Of a DNA stretch of 64,000 nucleotides, positions 41,599-52,994 are shown piece by piece. Source of the DNA: Streptomyces pinistramenti (GTDB lineage: Bacteria > Actinomycetota > Actinomycetes > Streptomycetales > Streptomycetaceae); contig NZ_JAJCXB010000011.1 of the NCBI RefSeq assembly GCF_020564935.1, positions 1 through 64,000 on the forward strand, in the 5' to 3' direction. The notes below the pieces were generated by a model. That model was not told the origin of the DNA, did not search any database, and was given only the letters and a program-made list of their open reading frames with translations. A program made the position numbers and the translations under genes. Position 1 is the stretch's first letter, and the number at the start of each line of letters is the position of its first letter.

Positions 41599-42202
41599 GG
41601 CACCACGGCTATCAGGAGCCACAGGTTGCTGCCAACAAAGGTGGCCTGCACCACACTTGACGCGTACGCGATGAACAAAACGGACTTTTGACTGCCCGTC
41701 GGTTCGGCGGTGCGATGCCCGAAATTCGTGATCATGTTCCTACGCACGGCATTTGCAGCCGGTGCGGGGGTCCGGAGGCGCCTATCACCTCTCCAGGCGC
41801 CACGCCAAGGCTTCCCGCGAGTCAAGGATTTATGGCGCGAAGCCGGGTGGGATAGCTCACTCCTGAGTGTCCGTTATGTTCCCGTGACCTCTCTGCGGTG
41901 CGCGCTCGTGAATGCGCGCACGTACGGACGATCACGGCGGGGTCACGAGCGGGTCACGCCTGCGGGTGTGCGGCATATAGCAGTTGACGGTGTCCAGCGC
42001 CAATTTGCTTGTATCGGCCATGTCTTGATAGGGGCAATGCCGCCTGACCAGCGGTAACCCGCGTGAATGTCACCTCTCGTGATCACTCGCGCGCTTCACG
42101 TATGAAGATCACCGCTCATCCGGCTTCATGATCCTTCGTCAGGTGGTGGAGATCACAAAGACGTTGGTGCACCCCGTGTCGCAGATCACAGACCGTCGGG
42201 CA

Positions 42203-42208
42203 TAAGAT
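42203..42208 (+). promoter_or_regulatory. Candidate -10 of the nuo promoter
   Basis: TAAGAT in CATAAGATGC. A transcript from here would start near 42215, just before the Rex-like site, leaving a leader of about 105 nt. No convincing -35. Confidence 0.4.
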
Positions 42209-42223
42209 GCAGGCGGTTCGGGC

Positions 42224-42241
42224 TTGTGAACTGCCTCACAT
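42224..42241. promoter_or_regulatory. Rex-like (NADH/NAD+ sensor) operator upstream of nuoA
   Basis: TTGTGAAC-TGC-CTCACAT matches the Streptomyces Rex consensus TGTGAAC-N3-TTCACA at 12 of 13 defined positions. It lies 80 bp before nuoA and just after the probable transcription start, fitting repression that is relieved by high NADH. Confidence 0.75.
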
Positions 42242-42320
42242 GCGCGCGATCTCCATGAGGTGAAGATCGAGTCCGGGCGGACCGCCATCCAGTCATCGTC
42301 GACTGAAGGGAGCGAGGACG

Positions 42321-42680
42321 GTGAACGCCTATGCGCCCATCCTCGTACTGGGTGCCCTCGGGGCAGGCTTTGCGATCTTCTCTGTCGTGATGGCCACGCT
42401 CGTCGGACCCAGGCGCTACAACCGGGCCAAGCTCGAAGCGTACGAATGTGGAATCGAGCCGACCCCGCAGCCGTCCGGCGGCGGTCGCTTTCCGATCAAG
42501 TACTACCTGACGGCGATGCTGTTCATCGTCTTCGACATCGAGATCGTCTTCCTCTACCCCTGGGCCGTCACCTTCGACGCCCTGGGGCTGTTCGGGCTCG
42601 TCGAGATGCTCCTCTTCGCGCTCACCGTCTTCGTCGCCTACGCCTATGTCTGGCGTCGTGGCGGCCTGGAATGGGACTAG
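42321..42680 (+). CDS. nuoA: NADH-quinone oxidoreductase subunit A
   Basis: Membrane-arm subunit (119 aa, three helices) of complex I. The conserved loop KLEAYECGIEPTPQPSGG near residue 38, including the Cys that switches between active and inactive states, and IVFDIEIVFLYPW near residue 70 are intact. GTG start with GAAGGGAG upstream. First gene of the 14-gene nuo operon; the long leader contains the Rex-like site. 9 nt to nuoB. Confidence 0.97.
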   Translation: MNAYAPILVLGALGAGFAIFSVVMATLVGPRRYNRAKLEAYECGIEPTPQPSGGGRFPIKYYLTAMLFIVFDIEIVFLYPWAVTFDALGLFGLVEMLLFALTVFVAYAYVWRRGGLEWD

Positions 42681-42689
42681 GGGCCACCA

Positions 42690-43244
42690 ATGGGACTTGA
42701 AGAGAAGCTGCCCAGCGGCTTTTTGCTGACCACTGTCGAGCAGGCCGCGGGCTGGGTGCGCAAGTCATCGGTCTTCCCCGCGACCTTCGGGCTCGCCTGC
42801 TGCGCCATCGAGATGATGACGACCGGCGCCGGGCGGTACGACCTGGCGCGCTTCGGCATGGAGGTCTTCCGCGGTTCGCCGCGACAGGCGGACCTGATGA
42901 TCGTGGCCGGCCGGGTGAGCCAGAAGATGGCGCCCGTTCTGCGGCAGGTCTACGACCAGATGCCGAACCCGAAGTGGGTGATTTCCATGGGGGTTTGCGC
43001 TTCATCGGGCGGAATGTTCAATAATTACGCGATTGTTCAGGGCGTCGACCACATTGTCCCGGTTGACATCTATTTGCCGGGCTGCCCGCCACGTCCCGAA
43101 ATGCTGCTGGACGCCATCCTCAAGCTGCACCAGAAGATCCAGGAGACCAAGCTCGGGGTCAATCAGCAGCAGGCGGCCCGCGAGGCGGAGGAAGCCGCAC
43201 TCAAGGCGCTCCCGACGATCGAGCTGAAGGGGCTGCTGCGGTGA
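42690..43244 (+). CDS. nuoB: NADH-quinone oxidoreductase subunit B
   Basis: Peripheral subunit carrying cluster N2, the last Fe-S centre before menaquinone. Ligands Cys37, Cys38, Cys103 and Cys132 are in [16 protein letters not shown] and GCPPRPE. 184 aa. The segment coding about residues 93-131 has many A/T-ending codons (ATT, GTT, AAT, TCA, TAT), unlike the rest of the operon. The stop overlaps nuoC by 4 nt. Confidence 0.97.
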   Translation: MGLEEKLPSGFLLTTVEQAAGWVRKSSVFPATFGLACCAIEMMTTGAGRYDLARFGMEVFRGSPRQADLMIVAGRVSQKMAPVLRQVYDQMPNPKWVISMGVCASSGGMFNNYAIVQGVDHIVPVDIYLPGCPPRPEMLLDAILKLHQKIQETKLGVNQQQAAREAEEAALKALPTIELKGLLR

Positions 43245-43963
43245 GCGAGCAGGACGACCCGAACGCACCCGGCCAGAATGTCCCGGCGCAGCGCGACGAC
43301 GCCGGCGACCTCATCGCCACCCGCCACGGCATGTTCGGTGCCGCGGGCGGTGCCGACACCTCCGGATACGGCGGCCTCGTACGCACCGTCCGGCTGCCCG
43401 GCGCGAGCGGCCGGCCGTACGGCGGCTGGTTCGACGAGGTCGCCGACGAACTGGAAGGCGCCCTGGAGGAACAGGGCCTGGTCCCCGAGAACGTCATCGA
43501 CAAGACCGTCGTCGACCGGGACGAGCTGACCTTCCACATCGAGCGGGAGTACCTCCCCACCGTCGCCAGGACGCTGCGCGACGACCCGGCGCTGCGCTTC
43601 GAGCTGTGCACCGGCGTGAGCGGCGTGCACTTCCCCGGCGACAAGGGCCGCGAGCTGCATGCCGTCTACCACCTGCGCTCGATCACCCACAACCGGCTGA
43701 TCCGGCTGGAGGTCTCCGCCCCCGACACGGATCCGCACGTGCCCTCGCTCGTGGAGGTCTATCCCACCAACGACTGGCACGAGCGCGAGACCTACGACTT
43801 CTTCGGTCTCATCTTCGACGGCCATCCGGCGCTGACGCGGATCATGATGCCCGACGACTGGCAGGGCTTTCCGCAGCGCAAGGACTACCCGCTCGGCGGC
43901 ATCCCCGTCGAGTACAAGGGCGCCCAGATCCCGGCTCCCGACCAGCGGAGGTCGTACAGCTGA
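43241..43963 (+). CDS. nuoC: NADH-quinone oxidoreductase subunit C
   Basis: Hydrophilic connecting subunit (30-kDa family), 240 aa. The signature [19 protein letters not shown] is near residue 177, and RKDYPLGG near the end. The first ~50 residues are a variable acidic extension usual in streptomycetes. GTG overlaps the nuoB stop; its own stop overlaps nuoD ATG by one base (TGATG). Confidence 0.96.
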   Translation: MSEQDDPNAPGQNVPAQRDDAGDLIATRHGMFGAAGGADTSGYGGLVRTVRLPGASGRPYGGWFDEVADELEGALEEQGLVPENVIDKTVVDRDELTFHIEREYLPTVARTLRDDPALRFELCTGVSGVHFPGDKGRELHAVYHLRSITHNRLIRLEVSAPDTDPHVPSLVEVYPTNDWHERETYDFFGLIFDGHPALTRIMMPDDWQGFPQRKDYPLGGIPVEYKGAQIPAPDQRRSYS

Positions 43964-45321
43964 TGTCTTCTTCCCCCACCTCCCCGACGCCCGAAGCGCC
44001 GTCCGCGTCGCAGGCGCCGCCCCGCGAGACGACCGAGGGCACCGTCTACACCGTCACCGGCGGCGACTGGGACGAGGTCGCGACGGCGGCCGCGAAGTCG
44101 GACGACGAGCGCATCATCGTCAACATGGGCCCCCAGCACCCCTCCACGCACGGCGTGCTGCGGCTCATCCTGGAGATCGACGGCGAGACCGTCACCGAGG
44201 CCCGCTGCGGCATCGGCTACCTCCACACCGGCATCGAGAAGAACCTCGAATACCGGACCTGGACCCAGGGCACCACGTTCGTCACGCGGATGGACTACCT
44301 CACGCCGTTCTTCAACGAGACGGCGTACTGCCTGGCCGTGGAGAAGCTGCTCGGCATCACCGACCAGATCCCGGACCGCGCCTCGGTCATCCGCGTCCTG
44401 CTGATGGAGCTGAACCGGCTCTCCTCCCACCTCGTGGCCATCGCCACCGGCGGCATGGAGCTGGGCGCCACCACGATCATGATCTACGGCTTCCGCGACC
44501 GTGAACTCATCCTCGACGTCTACGAGTTGATCACCGGCCTGCGGATGAACCACGCCTACATCCGGCCCGGCGGGCTCGCCCAGGACCTGCCGCCGGGCGC
44601 CGTCGACCAGGTGCGCGCCCTGATCAAGAAGATGCGCAAGAACCTCCCCGAGTACGACAAGCTCGCCAGTGGCAACCCCGTCTTCAAGGGCCGCATGGAG
44701 GGCATCGGCTACCTCGACCTGGCCGGCTGCATGGCCACCGGTGCCACCGGCCCCCTCGTCCGCTCCGCCGGCCTGCCGCACGACCTGCGCAAGTCGCAGC
44801 CCTACTGCGGCTACGAGAACTACGACTTCGAGGTGCCGACCGCCGACACCTGCGACGCCTACGGGCGGTTCCTCATCCGCCTGGAGGAGATGCGCCAGTC
44901 GCTGCGGATCGTCGAGCAGTGCCTGGACCGGCTGGAGCCGGGTCCTGTCATGGTCGCGGACAAGAAGATCGCCTGGCCCGCCCAACTGGCCCTGGGCCCG
45001 GACGGACTCGGCAACTCCCTCGACCACATCAAGAAGATCATGGGCACCTCGATGGAGGCCCTCATCCACCACTTCAAGCTGGTGACGGAGGGCTTCCGGG
45101 TGCCGGCGGGACAGGCGTACGCCGCCGTGGAATCCCCCAAGGGCGAGCTGGGGGTGCACGCCGTCAGCGACGGCGGCACCCGCCCCTACCGGGTGCACTT
45201 CCGCGACCCGTCCTTCACCAACCTGCAGGCCATGGCAGCGATGTGCGAAGGCGGCCAGGTCGCCGACGTCATCGTCGCCGTCGCATCCATCGACCCCGTG
45301 ATGGGAGGCGTCGACCGGTGA
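43963..45321 (+). CDS. nuoD: NADH-quinone oxidoreductase subunit D
   Basis: 49-kDa subunit that forms the quinone pocket with NuoB; related to [NiFe]-hydrogenase large subunits. 452 aa. [15 protein letters not shown] near residue 48 gives the quinone-binding His, and ELNRLSSHL near residue 148 and the C-terminal DPVMGGVDR are standard. The first ~45 residues are Ser/Pro/Ala-rich and probably disordered. ATG 43963 overlaps the nuoC stop by one base. Confidence 0.97.
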   Translation: MSSSPTSPTPEAPSASQAPPRETTEGTVYTVTGGDWDEVATAAAKSDDERIIVNMGPQHPSTHGVLRLILEIDGETVTEARCGIGYLHTGIEKNLEYRTWTQGTTFVTRMDYLTPFFNETAYCLAVEKLLGITDQIPDRASVIRVLLMELNRLSSHLVAIATGGMELGATTIMIYGFRDRELILDVYELITGLRMNHAYIRPGGLAQDLPPGAVDQVRALIKKMRKNLPEYDKLASGNPVFKGRMEGIGYLDLAGCMATGATGPLVRSAGLPHDLRKSQPYCGYENYDFEVPTADTCDAYGRFLIRLEEMRQSLRIVEQCLDRLEPGPVMVADKKIAWPAQLALGPDGLGNSLDHIKKIMGTSMEALIHHFKLVTEGFRVPAGQAYAAVESPKGELGVHAVSDGGTRPYRVHFRDPSFTNLQAMAAMCEGGQVADVIVAVASIDPVMGGVDR

Positions 45322-46277
45322 CCGAGACCACTGCGACGAGCCTGGGCATGCCTCAGCTCCCCGCCCCCGACTACCCGGCCGACGTACGGGCCCGGCTCGA
45401 CGCCGACGCCAGGGAGGTGATCGCCCGCTATCCCGGCCCGCGTTCGGCGCTGCTGCCGCTGCTGCACCTCGTACAGGCCGAGGAAGGGCACGTCACCCGG
45501 ACCGGCATCCGCTTCTGCGCCGAACAGCTCGACCTGACCACCGCCGAAGTCACCGCGGTCGTGACCTTCTACACCATGTACCGCCGCCGGGCGAGCGGCG
45601 ACTACCAGGTCGGGGTCTGCACCAACACGCTCTGCGCCGTGATGGGCGGCGACGCCATCTTCGACGAACTCAAGGAACACCTCGGCGTCGGCAACGGCGA
45701 AACCACCGAGGACGGCGCCGTCACCCTCGAACACATCGAGTGCAACGCGGCCTGCGACTTCGCGCCCGTCGTGATGGTGAACTGGGAGTTCTTCGACAAC
45801 CAGACGCCGCAGTCCGCCAAGCAGCTGGTCGACGACCTCCGGGCAGGACGCACCGTCGAGCCCACCCGGGGTGCGCCGCTGTGCACCTTCAAGGAGACGG
45901 CGCGGATGCTGGCCGGCTTCCCCGACCGGCGCCCCGGAGCCGTCGAGGCCACCGGCGGCGCGGGCCCCGCCTCCCTGGTCGGCCTGCGACTGGCCAAGGG
46001 CGAGCCCGTCGCCGGACGCGGCCCCGACCACGTCATCGCGCCACGCGCCACGGCGGACGGAACCCCGGACGCGCCGCGCGCCGATGCACCGACCACGGGC
46101 GAACCGCCGTCCGGCCGCCCGTCCGACGAAGCGCCGGGCGGGCACCCCAGCTCGCACGACGCGCCACAGCAGACTTCGGCGTCCGACCAGGCCGGCCCCT
46201 CTCCCGCCACCCCGGAGGGAGGGGCCACGCCCCGCGGAGACGAAACGGCCGGGCCCGCAGTCGAGGAGGGGGAGTGA
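45318..46277 (+). CDS. nuoE: NADH-quinone oxidoreductase subunit E with long disordered tail
   Basis: 24-kDa subunit with a thioredoxin-like [2Fe-2S] cluster N1a: Cys101, Cys106 (CTNTLC), Cys142 and Cys146 (CNAAC). 319 aa, about 110 more than most bacterial NuoE. The extra C-terminal part (about residues 205-319) is Pro/Ala/Gly/Thr/Glu-rich with no predicted fold. GTG overlaps nuoD stop; stop overlaps nuoF ATG by one base. Confidence 0.95.
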   Translation: MTETTATSLGMPQLPAPDYPADVRARLDADAREVIARYPGPRSALLPLLHLVQAEEGHVTRTGIRFCAEQLDLTTAEVTAVVTFYTMYRRRASGDYQVGVCTNTLCAVMGGDAIFDELKEHLGVGNGETTEDGAVTLEHIECNAACDFAPVVMVNWEFFDNQTPQSAKQLVDDLRAGRTVEPTRGAPLCTFKETARMLAGFPDRRPGAVEATGGAGPASLVGLRLAKGEPVAGRGPDHVIAPRATADGTPDAPRADAPTTGEPPSGRPSDEAPGGHPSSHDAPQQTSASDQAGPSPATPEGGATPRGDETAGPAVEEGE

Positions 46278-47632
46278 TGACGGTGGCAGCCGAGATCAAC
46301 GAGACCAGCCCGGAGAAGATCCTCGCGCCGGTCCTGTCCGCCTTCTGGGACCAGCCCGACTCCTGGACCCTGGAGACCTACCGGCGGCACGAGGGCTACG
46401 AGGGCATGCGCAAGGCCCTCGCCATGGCCCCGGACGACGTCATCGCGTACGTCAAGGACGCCGGACTGCGCGGCCGCGGCGGCGCCGGCTTCCCGACCGG
46501 CATGAAATGGCAGTTCATCCCGCAGGGCGACGGCAAACCGCACTATCTGGTGGTCAACGCCGACGAGTCGGAGCCCGGGACCTGCAAGGACATCCCCCTC
46601 CTCTTCGCGAACCCGCATTCCCTCATCGAGGGGATCGTCATCGCCGCTCACGCGATCCGGTCGAACCATGCCTTCATCTACCTGCGTGGTGAGGTCGTGC
46701 CCGTCCTGCGGCGGCTGCACGAGGCGGTGCGTGAGGCGTACGCGGCGGGCTTCCTCGGAAAGGACATCCTCGGGTCGGGCCTCGACCTGGACGTGATCGT
46801 GCACGCGGGCGCCGGCGCGTACATCTGCGGTGAGGAAACCGCGCTGCTCGACTCACTGGAGGGCCGTCGCGGACAGCCCCGGCTGCGTCCTCCCTTCCCT
46901 GCGGTGGCGGGCCTGTACGCCTGCCCCACTGTCGTGAACAACGTCGAATCCATCGCGTCGGTTCCCGCCATCATGAACAAGGGGAAAGACTGGTTCAGGT
47001 CGATGGGCAGCGAGAAGTCCCCGGGCTTCACGCTGTACTCGCTCAGCGGCCACGTCACCAACCCCGGCCAGTACGAAGCCCCGTTGGGCGTCACGCTGCG
47101 CCAGCTGCTCGACATGAGCGGCGGTATCCGGCGCGGCCACCGGCTGAAGTTCTGGACACCGGGCGGCTCTTCGACCCCGATGTTCACCGACGAGCACCTC
47201 GACGTCCCGCTCGACTACGAAGGCGTCGGCGCGGCCGGCTCGATGCTCGGCACCAAAGCGCTCCAGTGCTTCGACGAGACCACCTGCGTCGTCCGCGCGG
47301 TGACCCGCTGGACCGAGTTCTACGCGCACGAGTCCTGCGGAAAGTGCACACCCTGCCGCGAAGGCACCTACTGGCTGGTGCAGTTGCTGCGCGACATCGA
47401 GGCCGGCAAGGGCGTGAGGGACGACCTCGACAAGCTGAACGACATCGCCGACACCATCAACGGCAAGTCCTTCTGCGCCCTCGGCGACGGCGCCGCCTCG
47501 CCGATCTTCTCCTCGCTGAAGTACTTCCGCGAGGAGTACGAGCAGCACATCACCGGCAAGGGCTGCCCCTTCGACCCCGCCAAGTCGACCGTCTGGGCCG
47601 ACAACGACGCTCACCTGGGGGTGAATGCATGA
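46277..47632 (+). CDS. nuoF: NADH-quinone oxidoreductase subunit F
   Basis: 51-kDa subunit with the NADH site, FMN and a [4Fe-4S] cluster (N3). 451 aa. [10 protein letters not shown] (residues 66-75) binds [23 protein letters not shown] near residue 180 binds FMN, and [11 protein letters not shown] near residue 355 plus a later Cys (SFCALGD) ligate the cluster. The preceding GTG (46274) is in frame and an alternative start. Confidence 0.97.
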   Translation: MTVAAEINETSPEKILAPVLSAFWDQPDSWTLETYRRHEGYEGMRKALAMAPDDVIAYVKDAGLRGRGGAGFPTGMKWQFIPQGDGKPHYLVVNADESEPGTCKDIPLLFANPHSLIEGIVIAAHAIRSNHAFIYLRGEVVPVLRRLHEAVREAYAAGFLGKDILGSGLDLDVIVHAGAGAYICGEETALLDSLEGRRGQPRLRPPFPAVAGLYACPTVVNNVESIASVPAIMNKGKDWFRSMGSEKSPGFTLYSLSGHVTNPGQYEAPLGVTLRQLLDMSGGIRRGHRLKFWTPGGSSTPMFTDEHLDVPLDYEGVGAAGSMLGTKALQCFDETTCVVRAVTRWTEFYAHESCGKCTPCREGTYWLVQLLRDIEAGKGVRDDLDKLNDIADTINGKSFCALGDGAASPIFSSLKYFREEYEQHITGKGCPFDPAKSTVWADNDAHLGVNA

Positions 47633-50136
47633 CCGTCACGACCAATGCTCCCAACGGGGGCGGCGAGGCGGCGAAACCGCCGGAAGACCTCGTCTCCCTG
47701 ACGATCGACGGCATCGAGATCTCGGTCCCCAAGGGGACGCTGGTCATCCGCGCCGCCGAACTCCTCGGCATCGAGATCCCGCGCTTCTGCGACCACCCGC
47801 TGCTGGACCCGGCAGGCGCCTGCCGCCAGTGCATCGTCGAGGTCGAGGGCCAGCGCAAGCCGATGGCCTCCTGCACCATCACCTGCACCGACGGCATGGT
47901 CGTCAAGTCGCAGCTCACCTCCCCGGTGGCCAAGAAGGCCCAGCGCGGAGTGATGGAACTGCTGCTGATCAACCACCCGTTGGACTGCCCGGTCTGCGAC
48001 AAGGGCGGCGAATGCCCGCTGCAGAACCAGGCGATGCAGGTCGGTGCCCCGGACAGCCGCTTCGACGGCAAGAAGCGGACGTTCGAGAAGCCGGTGCCGA
48101 TCTCCACCCAGGTGCTGCTGGACCGCGAGCGGTGCGTGCTGTGCGCGCGCTGCACCCGCTTCAGCAACCAGATCGCCGGCGACCCGATGATCGAGCTGCT
48201 CGAACGCGGCGCCCTCCAGCAGGTCGGCACGGGTGAAGGCGACCCGTTCGAGTCGTACTTCTCCGGCAACACCATCCAGATCTGCCCGGTCGGCGCGCTC
48301 ACCTCCGCCGCCTACCGCTTCCGCTCCCGCCCCTTCGACCTGGTGTCGTCGCCGAGCGTGTGCGAACACTGCGCGGGCGGCTGCGCGACCCGTACGGACC
48401 ACCGGCGCGGCAAGGTGATGCGGCGGCTGGCCGCCGACGACCCCGAGGTCAACGAGGAGTGGATCTGCGACAAGGGCAGGTTCGGCTTCCGGTACGCGCA
48501 GCAGCGTGACCGGCTGGAGACCCCGCTGGTGCGCAACGCGGAATCCGGCGCCCTGGAGCCGGCCAGCTGGCCCGAGGCCCTGGAAGCGGCGGCCCGCGGA
48601 CTGGCGGCGGCCAAGGGCCGCGCCGGCGTCCTGACCGGCGGCCGGCTGACCGTCGAGGACGCGTACGCCTACGCCAAGTTCGCCCGGATCGCCCTGGACA
48701 CCCACGACGTCGACTTCCGGGCCCGCGCGCACAGCGCGGAAGAGGCCGACTTCCTGGCGGCCAGGGTCGCCGGGCGCGGCCGCGACCTGGACGGCAGCGG
48801 GGTCACGTACACCGCCCTGGAGAAGGCGCCAGCCGTCCTGCTCGCCGGGATCGAGGCGGAAGAGGAGGCGCCCGGCGTCTTCCTGCGGCTGCGCAAGGCG
48901 CACCGCAAGCACGGCCAGCGCACCTATGGCCTCGCCACCCACGCCTCGCGGGGCCTGATCAAGGCGGGCGGCACCCTGCTGCCGGCCGCACCGGGCACCG
49001 AGACCGAATGGCTGGACGCGCTCGCGGGCGGCGTCGGCCTGGAGGGCGAGGGCCATGCGGCAGCCGAGGCGCTGCGGGCCGAGGGCGCCGTCATCCTGGC
49101 CGGCGAGCGGCTCGCGACGGTACCGGGGGCGCTCACCGCGGCGGTCCGCGCCGCCACCGCCACCGGGGCCCACCTGGTCTGGATCCCGCGGCGGGCCGGT
49201 GAACGCGGCGCCGTCGAGGCGGGCGCGCTGCCCGGCCTGCTGCCCGGCGGCCGGCCGGCCACCGACCCGAGGGCGCGCGACGAGGTCGCCGCCGTCTGGG
49301 GCGTGGCCCAGCTCCCCAGCCGGCACGGACGGGACACCGGCCAGATCATCGAGGCCGCGGCGACCGGCGAACTCGGCGCCCTCCTGGTCGGCGGCGTGGA
49401 ACTCGCGGACCTGCCCGACCCGGCCCGCGCCAGGACCGCGCTGGACGAGGTCGGCTTCCTGGTCAGCCTGGAACTGCGGCCGTCCGATGTGACCGAACGC
49501 GCGGACGTGGTCCTCCCGGTGGCGGCCGTCGTGGAGAAGGCCGGCACCTTCCTCAACTGGGAGGGCAGGGCGCGGATGTTCGACGCCGCGCTCAAACCGG
49601 ACCAGATGACCCGCAGGCACCTGCTGCCGGACGCCCGGGTCCTGCACATGCTCGCCGACGCCCTCGACGTGCACCTGGCGCTGCCGGACCTCCACGCCGT
49701 ACGCCGCGAGCTGGACCGGCTCGGCGGCCGGAGCGGGCCGTACGCGCCGGAGCCGCTGGAGAGCGGGCAGCCGGCGCACCGCCCCCAGGCCGGCGAGGCG
49801 GTGCTCGCAGGGCACCGGCTGCTGCTGGACCAGGGAAAGCTCCAGGAGGGCGACGAGGCGCTGGCCGGTACCCGGCACGCGGCCGTGGCCCGGCTGTCGC
49901 GGGCCACCGCCCAGGAGACCGGCGTCAAGGACGGCGACCTCCTGGCGGTCACCGGCCCCGCGGGCGCGGTCCACCTCCCGTTGCAGGTCACGCCGATGCC
50001 CGACCGGGTGGTGTGGCTGCCGCTGAACTCCGTGGGCGGCGGCGTGGCGGCCGACACCGGGGCGCTCCCCGGTGAGTTGGTGAAGGTCTCCGCCGTCCCC
50101 GGTGCGCCGGGGCCGGCCAAGGAGGTGGACGCATGA
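47629..50136 (+). CDS. nuoG: NADH-quinone oxidoreductase subunit G
   Basis: 75-kDa subunit, 835 aa. The N-terminal [2Fe-2S] domain uses Cys54, Cys65, Cys68 and Cys82. A His/Cys-rich and two [4Fe-4S] sets follow ([14 protein letters not shown] near residue 121; [10 protein letters not shown] near residue 167), then a molybdopterin-oxidoreductase-like domain starting with [13 protein letters not shown] near residue 246, which may bind an N7-type cluster, and a MopB C-terminal region. No sign of Mo cofactor use is expected. Overlaps nuoF and nuoH by 4 nt each. Confidence 0.96.
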   Translation: MTVTTNAPNGGGEAAKPPEDLVSLTIDGIEISVPKGTLVIRAAELLGIEIPRFCDHPLLDPAGACRQCIVEVEGQRKPMASCTITCTDGMVVKSQLTSPVAKKAQRGVMELLLINHPLDCPVCDKGGECPLQNQAMQVGAPDSRFDGKKRTFEKPVPISTQVLLDRERCVLCARCTRFSNQIAGDPMIELLERGALQQVGTGEGDPFESYFSGNTIQICPVGALTSAAYRFRSRPFDLVSSPSVCEHCAGGCATRTDHRRGKVMRRLAADDPEVNEEWICDKGRFGFRYAQQRDRLETPLVRNAESGALEPASWPEALEAAARGLAAAKGRAGVLTGGRLTVEDAYAYAKFARIALDTHDVDFRARAHSAEEADFLAARVAGRGRDLDGSGVTYTALEKAPAVLLAGIEAEEEAPGVFLRLRKAHRKHGQRTYGLATHASRGLIKAGGTLLPAAPGTETEWLDALAGGVGLEGEGHAAAEALRAEGAVILAGERLATVPGALTAAVRAATATGAHLVWIPRRAGERGAVEAGALPGLLPGGRPATDPRARDEVAAVWGVAQLPSRHGRDTGQIIEAAATGELGALLVGGVELADLPDPARARTALDEVGFLVSLELRPSDVTERADVVLPVAAVVEKAGTFLNWEGRARMFDAALKPDQMTRRHLLPDARVLHMLADALDVHLALPDLHAVRRELDRLGGRSGPYAPEPLESGQPAHRPQAGEAVLAGHRLLLDQGKLQEGDEALAGTRHAAVARLSRATAQETGVKDGDLLAVTGPAGAVHLPLQVTPMPDRVVWLPLNSVGGGVAADTGALPGELVKVSAVPGAPGPAKEVDA

Positions 50137-51530
50137 TGCAGCAACTCGCCCTCGGCGGCGGCGCGCTGGCGCAGGAAGACCTGTCGATGTTCGGCCGCGA
50201 CCCGTGGTGGCTGATCGTCATCAAGGCGGTCTTCTGCTTCGCGTTCCTGATGGTGACCGTGCTGTTCTCGATCGTCTGGGAACGCAAGGTCGTCGCCTGG
50301 ATGCAGCTGCGCATCGGCCCCAACCGGCACGGCCCCTGGGGCATGCTCCAGTCGCTCGCCGACGGCATCAAGCTGATGCTGAAGGAGGACCTGGTCGTCA
50401 AGCGGGCCGACAAGGCGGTCTACATCCTGGCGCCGGTCGTCGCCGCGATCCCCGCCTTCATGGCCATCGCGGTGATCCCCTTCGGCCCCGCGGACAACGA
50501 GATCTCGATCTTCGGCCAGCGCACCCCGATGCAGCTGACCGACCTGCCGATCGGCATCCTCTACATCCTGGCCACGGCCTCGGTCGGCATCTACGGCATC
50601 GTCCTGGCGGGCTGGTCGTCGGGCTCGACGTACCCGCTGCTCGGCGGGCTCCGCTCGTGCGCCCAGATGATCTCCTACGAGATCGCGATGGGCATGTCGT
50701 TCGCCGCGGTCTTCCTCTACTCCGGGTCGATGTCGACGTCGACGATCGTGGAGGCGCAGCAGAGCAGGTGGTACGTCCTGCTGCTGCCGGTCTCCTTCCT
50801 CATCTACATCGTCGCGATGGTGGGCGAGACCAACCGCGCGCCGTTCGACATGCCGGAGTCCGAGGGCGACCTCGTCGGCGGCTTCAACACCGAGTACTCG
50901 TCCATCAAGTTCGCGATGTTCATGCTCGCCGAGTACATCAACATGGTCACCGTGTCGGCGGTCGCGATCACCCTCTTCCTGGGCGGCTGGAAGGCACCCT
51001 GGCCCATCTCGACGTTCTGGGAGGGCGCGAACCACGGCTGGTGGCCGCTGCTCTGGTTCGTCATCAAGGTGCAGCTGCTGCTGTTCTTCTTCATCTGGCT
51101 GCGCGGCACGCTGCCGCGCGTGCGCTACGACCAGTTCATGAAGCTGGGCTGGAAGGTCCTCATCCCGGTTTCGCTGCTCTGGCTGATGCTGGTGGCGACC
51201 GTCCGCGCACTGAAGAACGAGGGCTACGCCTTCCAGCAGATCGTCCTCTACGTCGCCGGGGCCGCGGTCGCCCTGCTGCTCATCTCCCTCGTCGTGGACT
51301 TCTTCCGGCGGGGCGAGAAGGAGGCGGAGCCGGCCGGTGAGGGCGACGGGGCCGACGGCGCGTTCGACCCGATGGCCGGTGGTTTCCCCGTGCCGCCGCT
51401 GCCAGGACAGGAGTTGCCGCCCGCGCCGCGCCGACGGCCGAGCCAGGAGCGCGAGTTGATTGTCAGTGGTGGGGTGGACACTGTCAGTGACGGAAACGGA
51501 ATCGACGGAAAGGGGGGCGACGGTGCCTGA
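50133..51530 (+). CDS. nuoH: NADH-quinone oxidoreductase subunit H
   Basis: Membrane subunit that completes the quinone tunnel. About eight helices in the first ~360 residues, with [21 protein letters not shown] near residue 53 and the conserved acidic [21 protein letters not shown] near residue 230. At 465 aa it is about 100 residues longer than usual; the extension is a charged, Pro/Gly-rich tail. Overlaps nuoI by 8 nt. Confidence 0.96.
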   Translation: MMQQLALGGGALAQEDLSMFGRDPWWLIVIKAVFCFAFLMVTVLFSIVWERKVVAWMQLRIGPNRHGPWGMLQSLADGIKLMLKEDLVVKRADKAVYILAPVVAAIPAFMAIAVIPFGPADNEISIFGQRTPMQLTDLPIGILYILATASVGIYGIVLAGWSSGSTYPLLGGLRSCAQMISYEIAMGMSFAAVFLYSGSMSTSTIVEAQQSRWYVLLLPVSFLIYIVAMVGETNRAPFDMPESEGDLVGGFNTEYSSIKFAMFMLAEYINMVTVSAVAITLFLGGWKAPWPISTFWEGANHGWWPLLWFVIKVQLLLFFFIWLRGTLPRVRYDQFMKLGWKVLIPVSLLWLMLVATVRALKNEGYAFQQIVLYVAGAAVALLLISLVVDFFRRGEKEAEPAGEGDGADGAFDPMAGGFPVPPLPGQELPPAPRRRPSQERELIVSGGVDTVSDGNGIDGKGGDGA

Positions 51531-52140
51531 GTTCCAGAACCCTGTGGCCGGCTTCGGCGTGACCTTCAAGGCCATGTTCAAGAAGCGGCTGACCGAGCAG
51601 TACCCGGAGGAGAAGAAACCGACGGCGCCGCGTTTCCACGGCCGCCATCAGCTCAACCGCCATCCCGACGGCCTGGAGAAGTGCATCGGCTGCGAGCTCT
51701 GCGCCTGGGCCTGCCCGGCGGACGCGATCTACGTCGAGGGCGCGGACAACACCCCCGAGGAGCGCTACTCCCCCGGGGAGCGCTACGGCCGCGTCTACCA
51801 GATCAACTACCTGCGCTGCATCCTGTGCGGCCTGTGCATCGAGGCGTGCCCGACCCGCGCCCTGACCATGACCAACGAGTACGAACTCGCCGACAGGTCC
51901 CGCGAATCGCTCATCTACACCAAGGAAGAGCTGCTCGCCGGCCTGGAGGACACCATGGTCGACACGCCGCACGCGATCTTCCCCGGGATGACGGAGAAGG
52001 ACTACTACAACGGCCTGGTGAGCGAGGCGGCCCCGGGCACCGTTCGGCAGGTCGCGCGCACCAAGGGCGAGATGCCCCAGGAGGCGGCCCACACGGCAGG
52101 GGACAACGAGCCCGCATCGCCGGAGGTGATCGAACGATGA
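51523..52140 (+). CDS. nuoI: NADH-quinone oxidoreductase subunit I
   Basis: Ferredoxin-like subunit with two [4Fe-4S] clusters (N6a, N6b): Cys54, 57, 60, 64 ([11 protein letters not shown]) and Cys99, 102, 105, 109 ([11 protein letters not shown]). 205 aa from GTG 51523, which has AAGGGGGG 5 nt upstream and leaves an [15 protein letters not shown] start. Earlier in-frame starts (51460, 51487) would add a non-conserved Thr/Glu stretch. Confidence 0.95.
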   Translation: MPEFQNPVAGFGVTFKAMFKKRLTEQYPEEKKPTAPRFHGRHQLNRHPDGLEKCIGCELCAWACPADAIYVEGADNTPEERYSPGERYGRVYQINYLRCILCGLCIEACPTRALTMTNEYELADRSRESLIYTKEELLAGLEDTMVDTPHAIFPGMTEKDYYNGLVSEAAPGTVRQVARTKGEMPQEAAHTAGDNEPASPEVIER

Positions 52141-52994
52141 ACTCCCTCGCCGCCGCGGCCTCCACGGGCGAGGCCGTGCAGTTCTGGATCCTGGGCACCG
52201 TCGCGGTCACCGGCGCGCTGTGCACGATCCTGATGAAGCGGGCCGTGCACAGCGCCCTGTCGCTCGCCGGGACCATGATCGTCCTTGCGGTGTTCTACCT
52301 CGCCAACGGCGCGTACTTCCTCGGCGTCGTCCAGGTCGTCGTCTACACCGGCGCGATCATGATGCTGTTCCTGTTCGTCGTCATGCTGGTCGGTGTCACC
52401 GCGGCCGACTCCCTCAAGGAGACGCTCAAGGGCCAGCGCTGGCTCGCCGCGGGCCTCGGCATCGGCTTCGGCATCCTGCTCATCGCCGGGATCGGCAACG
52501 CCTCGCTCAAGGAGTTCAACGGCCTGGGCGAGGCCAACGCCGGAGGCAACGTCCAGGGCCTGGCCGCCCTCATCTTCACGAAGTACGTCTTCGCCTTCGA
52601 GATCACCGGCGCCCTGCTGATCACCGCCGCCGTCGGCGCGATGGTGCTCACCCACCGGGAGCGCACGGAACGCCCCGCATCCCAGCGCGAGCAGTCCCAG
52701 GCGCGGGTCCGCGCGGGCAAGCAGGTGCCGCCGCTGCCCGCCCCCGGCGTCTACGCCCGGCACAACGCCGTGGACATCCCCGGCCTGCTGCCCGACGGCA
52801 GCCCGTCCGAACTGACCGTCAACCCCACGCTGCGCGGCCGCGGCCAGATCCGGGACGTCTCCGGGGAGGCGCTGGCCGAACTGAAGGCACTGGAACAGCG
52901 GTCCACGGAATGGCTGGGCCGCGAGACGGAGCCGAAGCCTCCGGCCGCGCAGTCGCCCACGCCGGCGGAGCCGAAGGAGGAGGCCAGCAAATGA
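52137..52994 (+). CDS. nuoJ: NADH-quinone oxidoreductase subunit J
   Basis: Membrane subunit with five helices in the first ~165 residues ([47 protein letters not shown]), the usual NuoJ core including the pi-bulge TM3. 285 aa; the C-terminal ~110 residues are cytoplasmic and variable, with [20 protein letters not shown] as the actinobacterial motif. Overlaps both neighbours by 4 nt. Confidence 0.95.
   Translation: MNSLAAAASTGEAVQFWILGTVAVTGALCTILMKRAVHSALSLAGTMIVLAVFYLANGAYFLGVVQVVVYTGAIMMLFLFVVMLVGVTAADSLKETLKGQRWLAAGLGIGFGILLIAGIGNASLKEFNGLGEANAGGNVQGLAALIFTKYVFAFEITGALLITAAVGAMVLTHRERTERPASQREQSQARVRAGKQVPPLPAPGVYARHNAVDIPGLLPDGSPSELTVNPTLRGRGQIRDVSGEALAELKALEQRSTEWLGRETEPKPPAAQSPTPAEPKEEASK

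Larger units (their letters stand above)
41599..42320. other. 722-bp intergenic region between NlpC/P60 gene and nuoA
   Basis: No gene seen. Contents: the divergent leaders of the NlpC/P60 gene and nuo, a -10-like TAAGAT, a Rex-like operator, and scattered direct repeats of GGTCACGAGCGGGTCAC type (around 41940-41960) and GATCACA (42151 and 42184). GC is a little below the genes. I could not recognise a riboswitch. Confidence 0.6.

Noticed and set aside
41599-42000. Possible c-di-AMP (ydaO) riboswitch in the leader of the NlpC/P60 gene
   Set aside because: Such riboswitches occur before cell-wall hydrolases in Streptomyces, but I could not find the conserved core by eye; a covariance-model search (Rfam ydaO-yuaA) would settle it.
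41983-42035. TTGACG and TTGATA sequences as a nuo promoter
   Set aside because: Spacing does not fit a -35/-10 pair, and they lie ~200 bp upstream of the Rex-like site; left unassigned.
51460-51522. Earlier starts for nuoI at 51460 and 51487
   Set aside because: They add a Thr/Glu-rich segment overlapping nuoH and lack a ribosome site, unlike GTG 51523.
47611-51581. Long minus-strand open frames opposite nuoG and nuoH (787 and 885 aa)
   Set aside because: Antisense shadows produced by high GC3; no motif or plausible start, and the plus strand carries complete complex I subunits.
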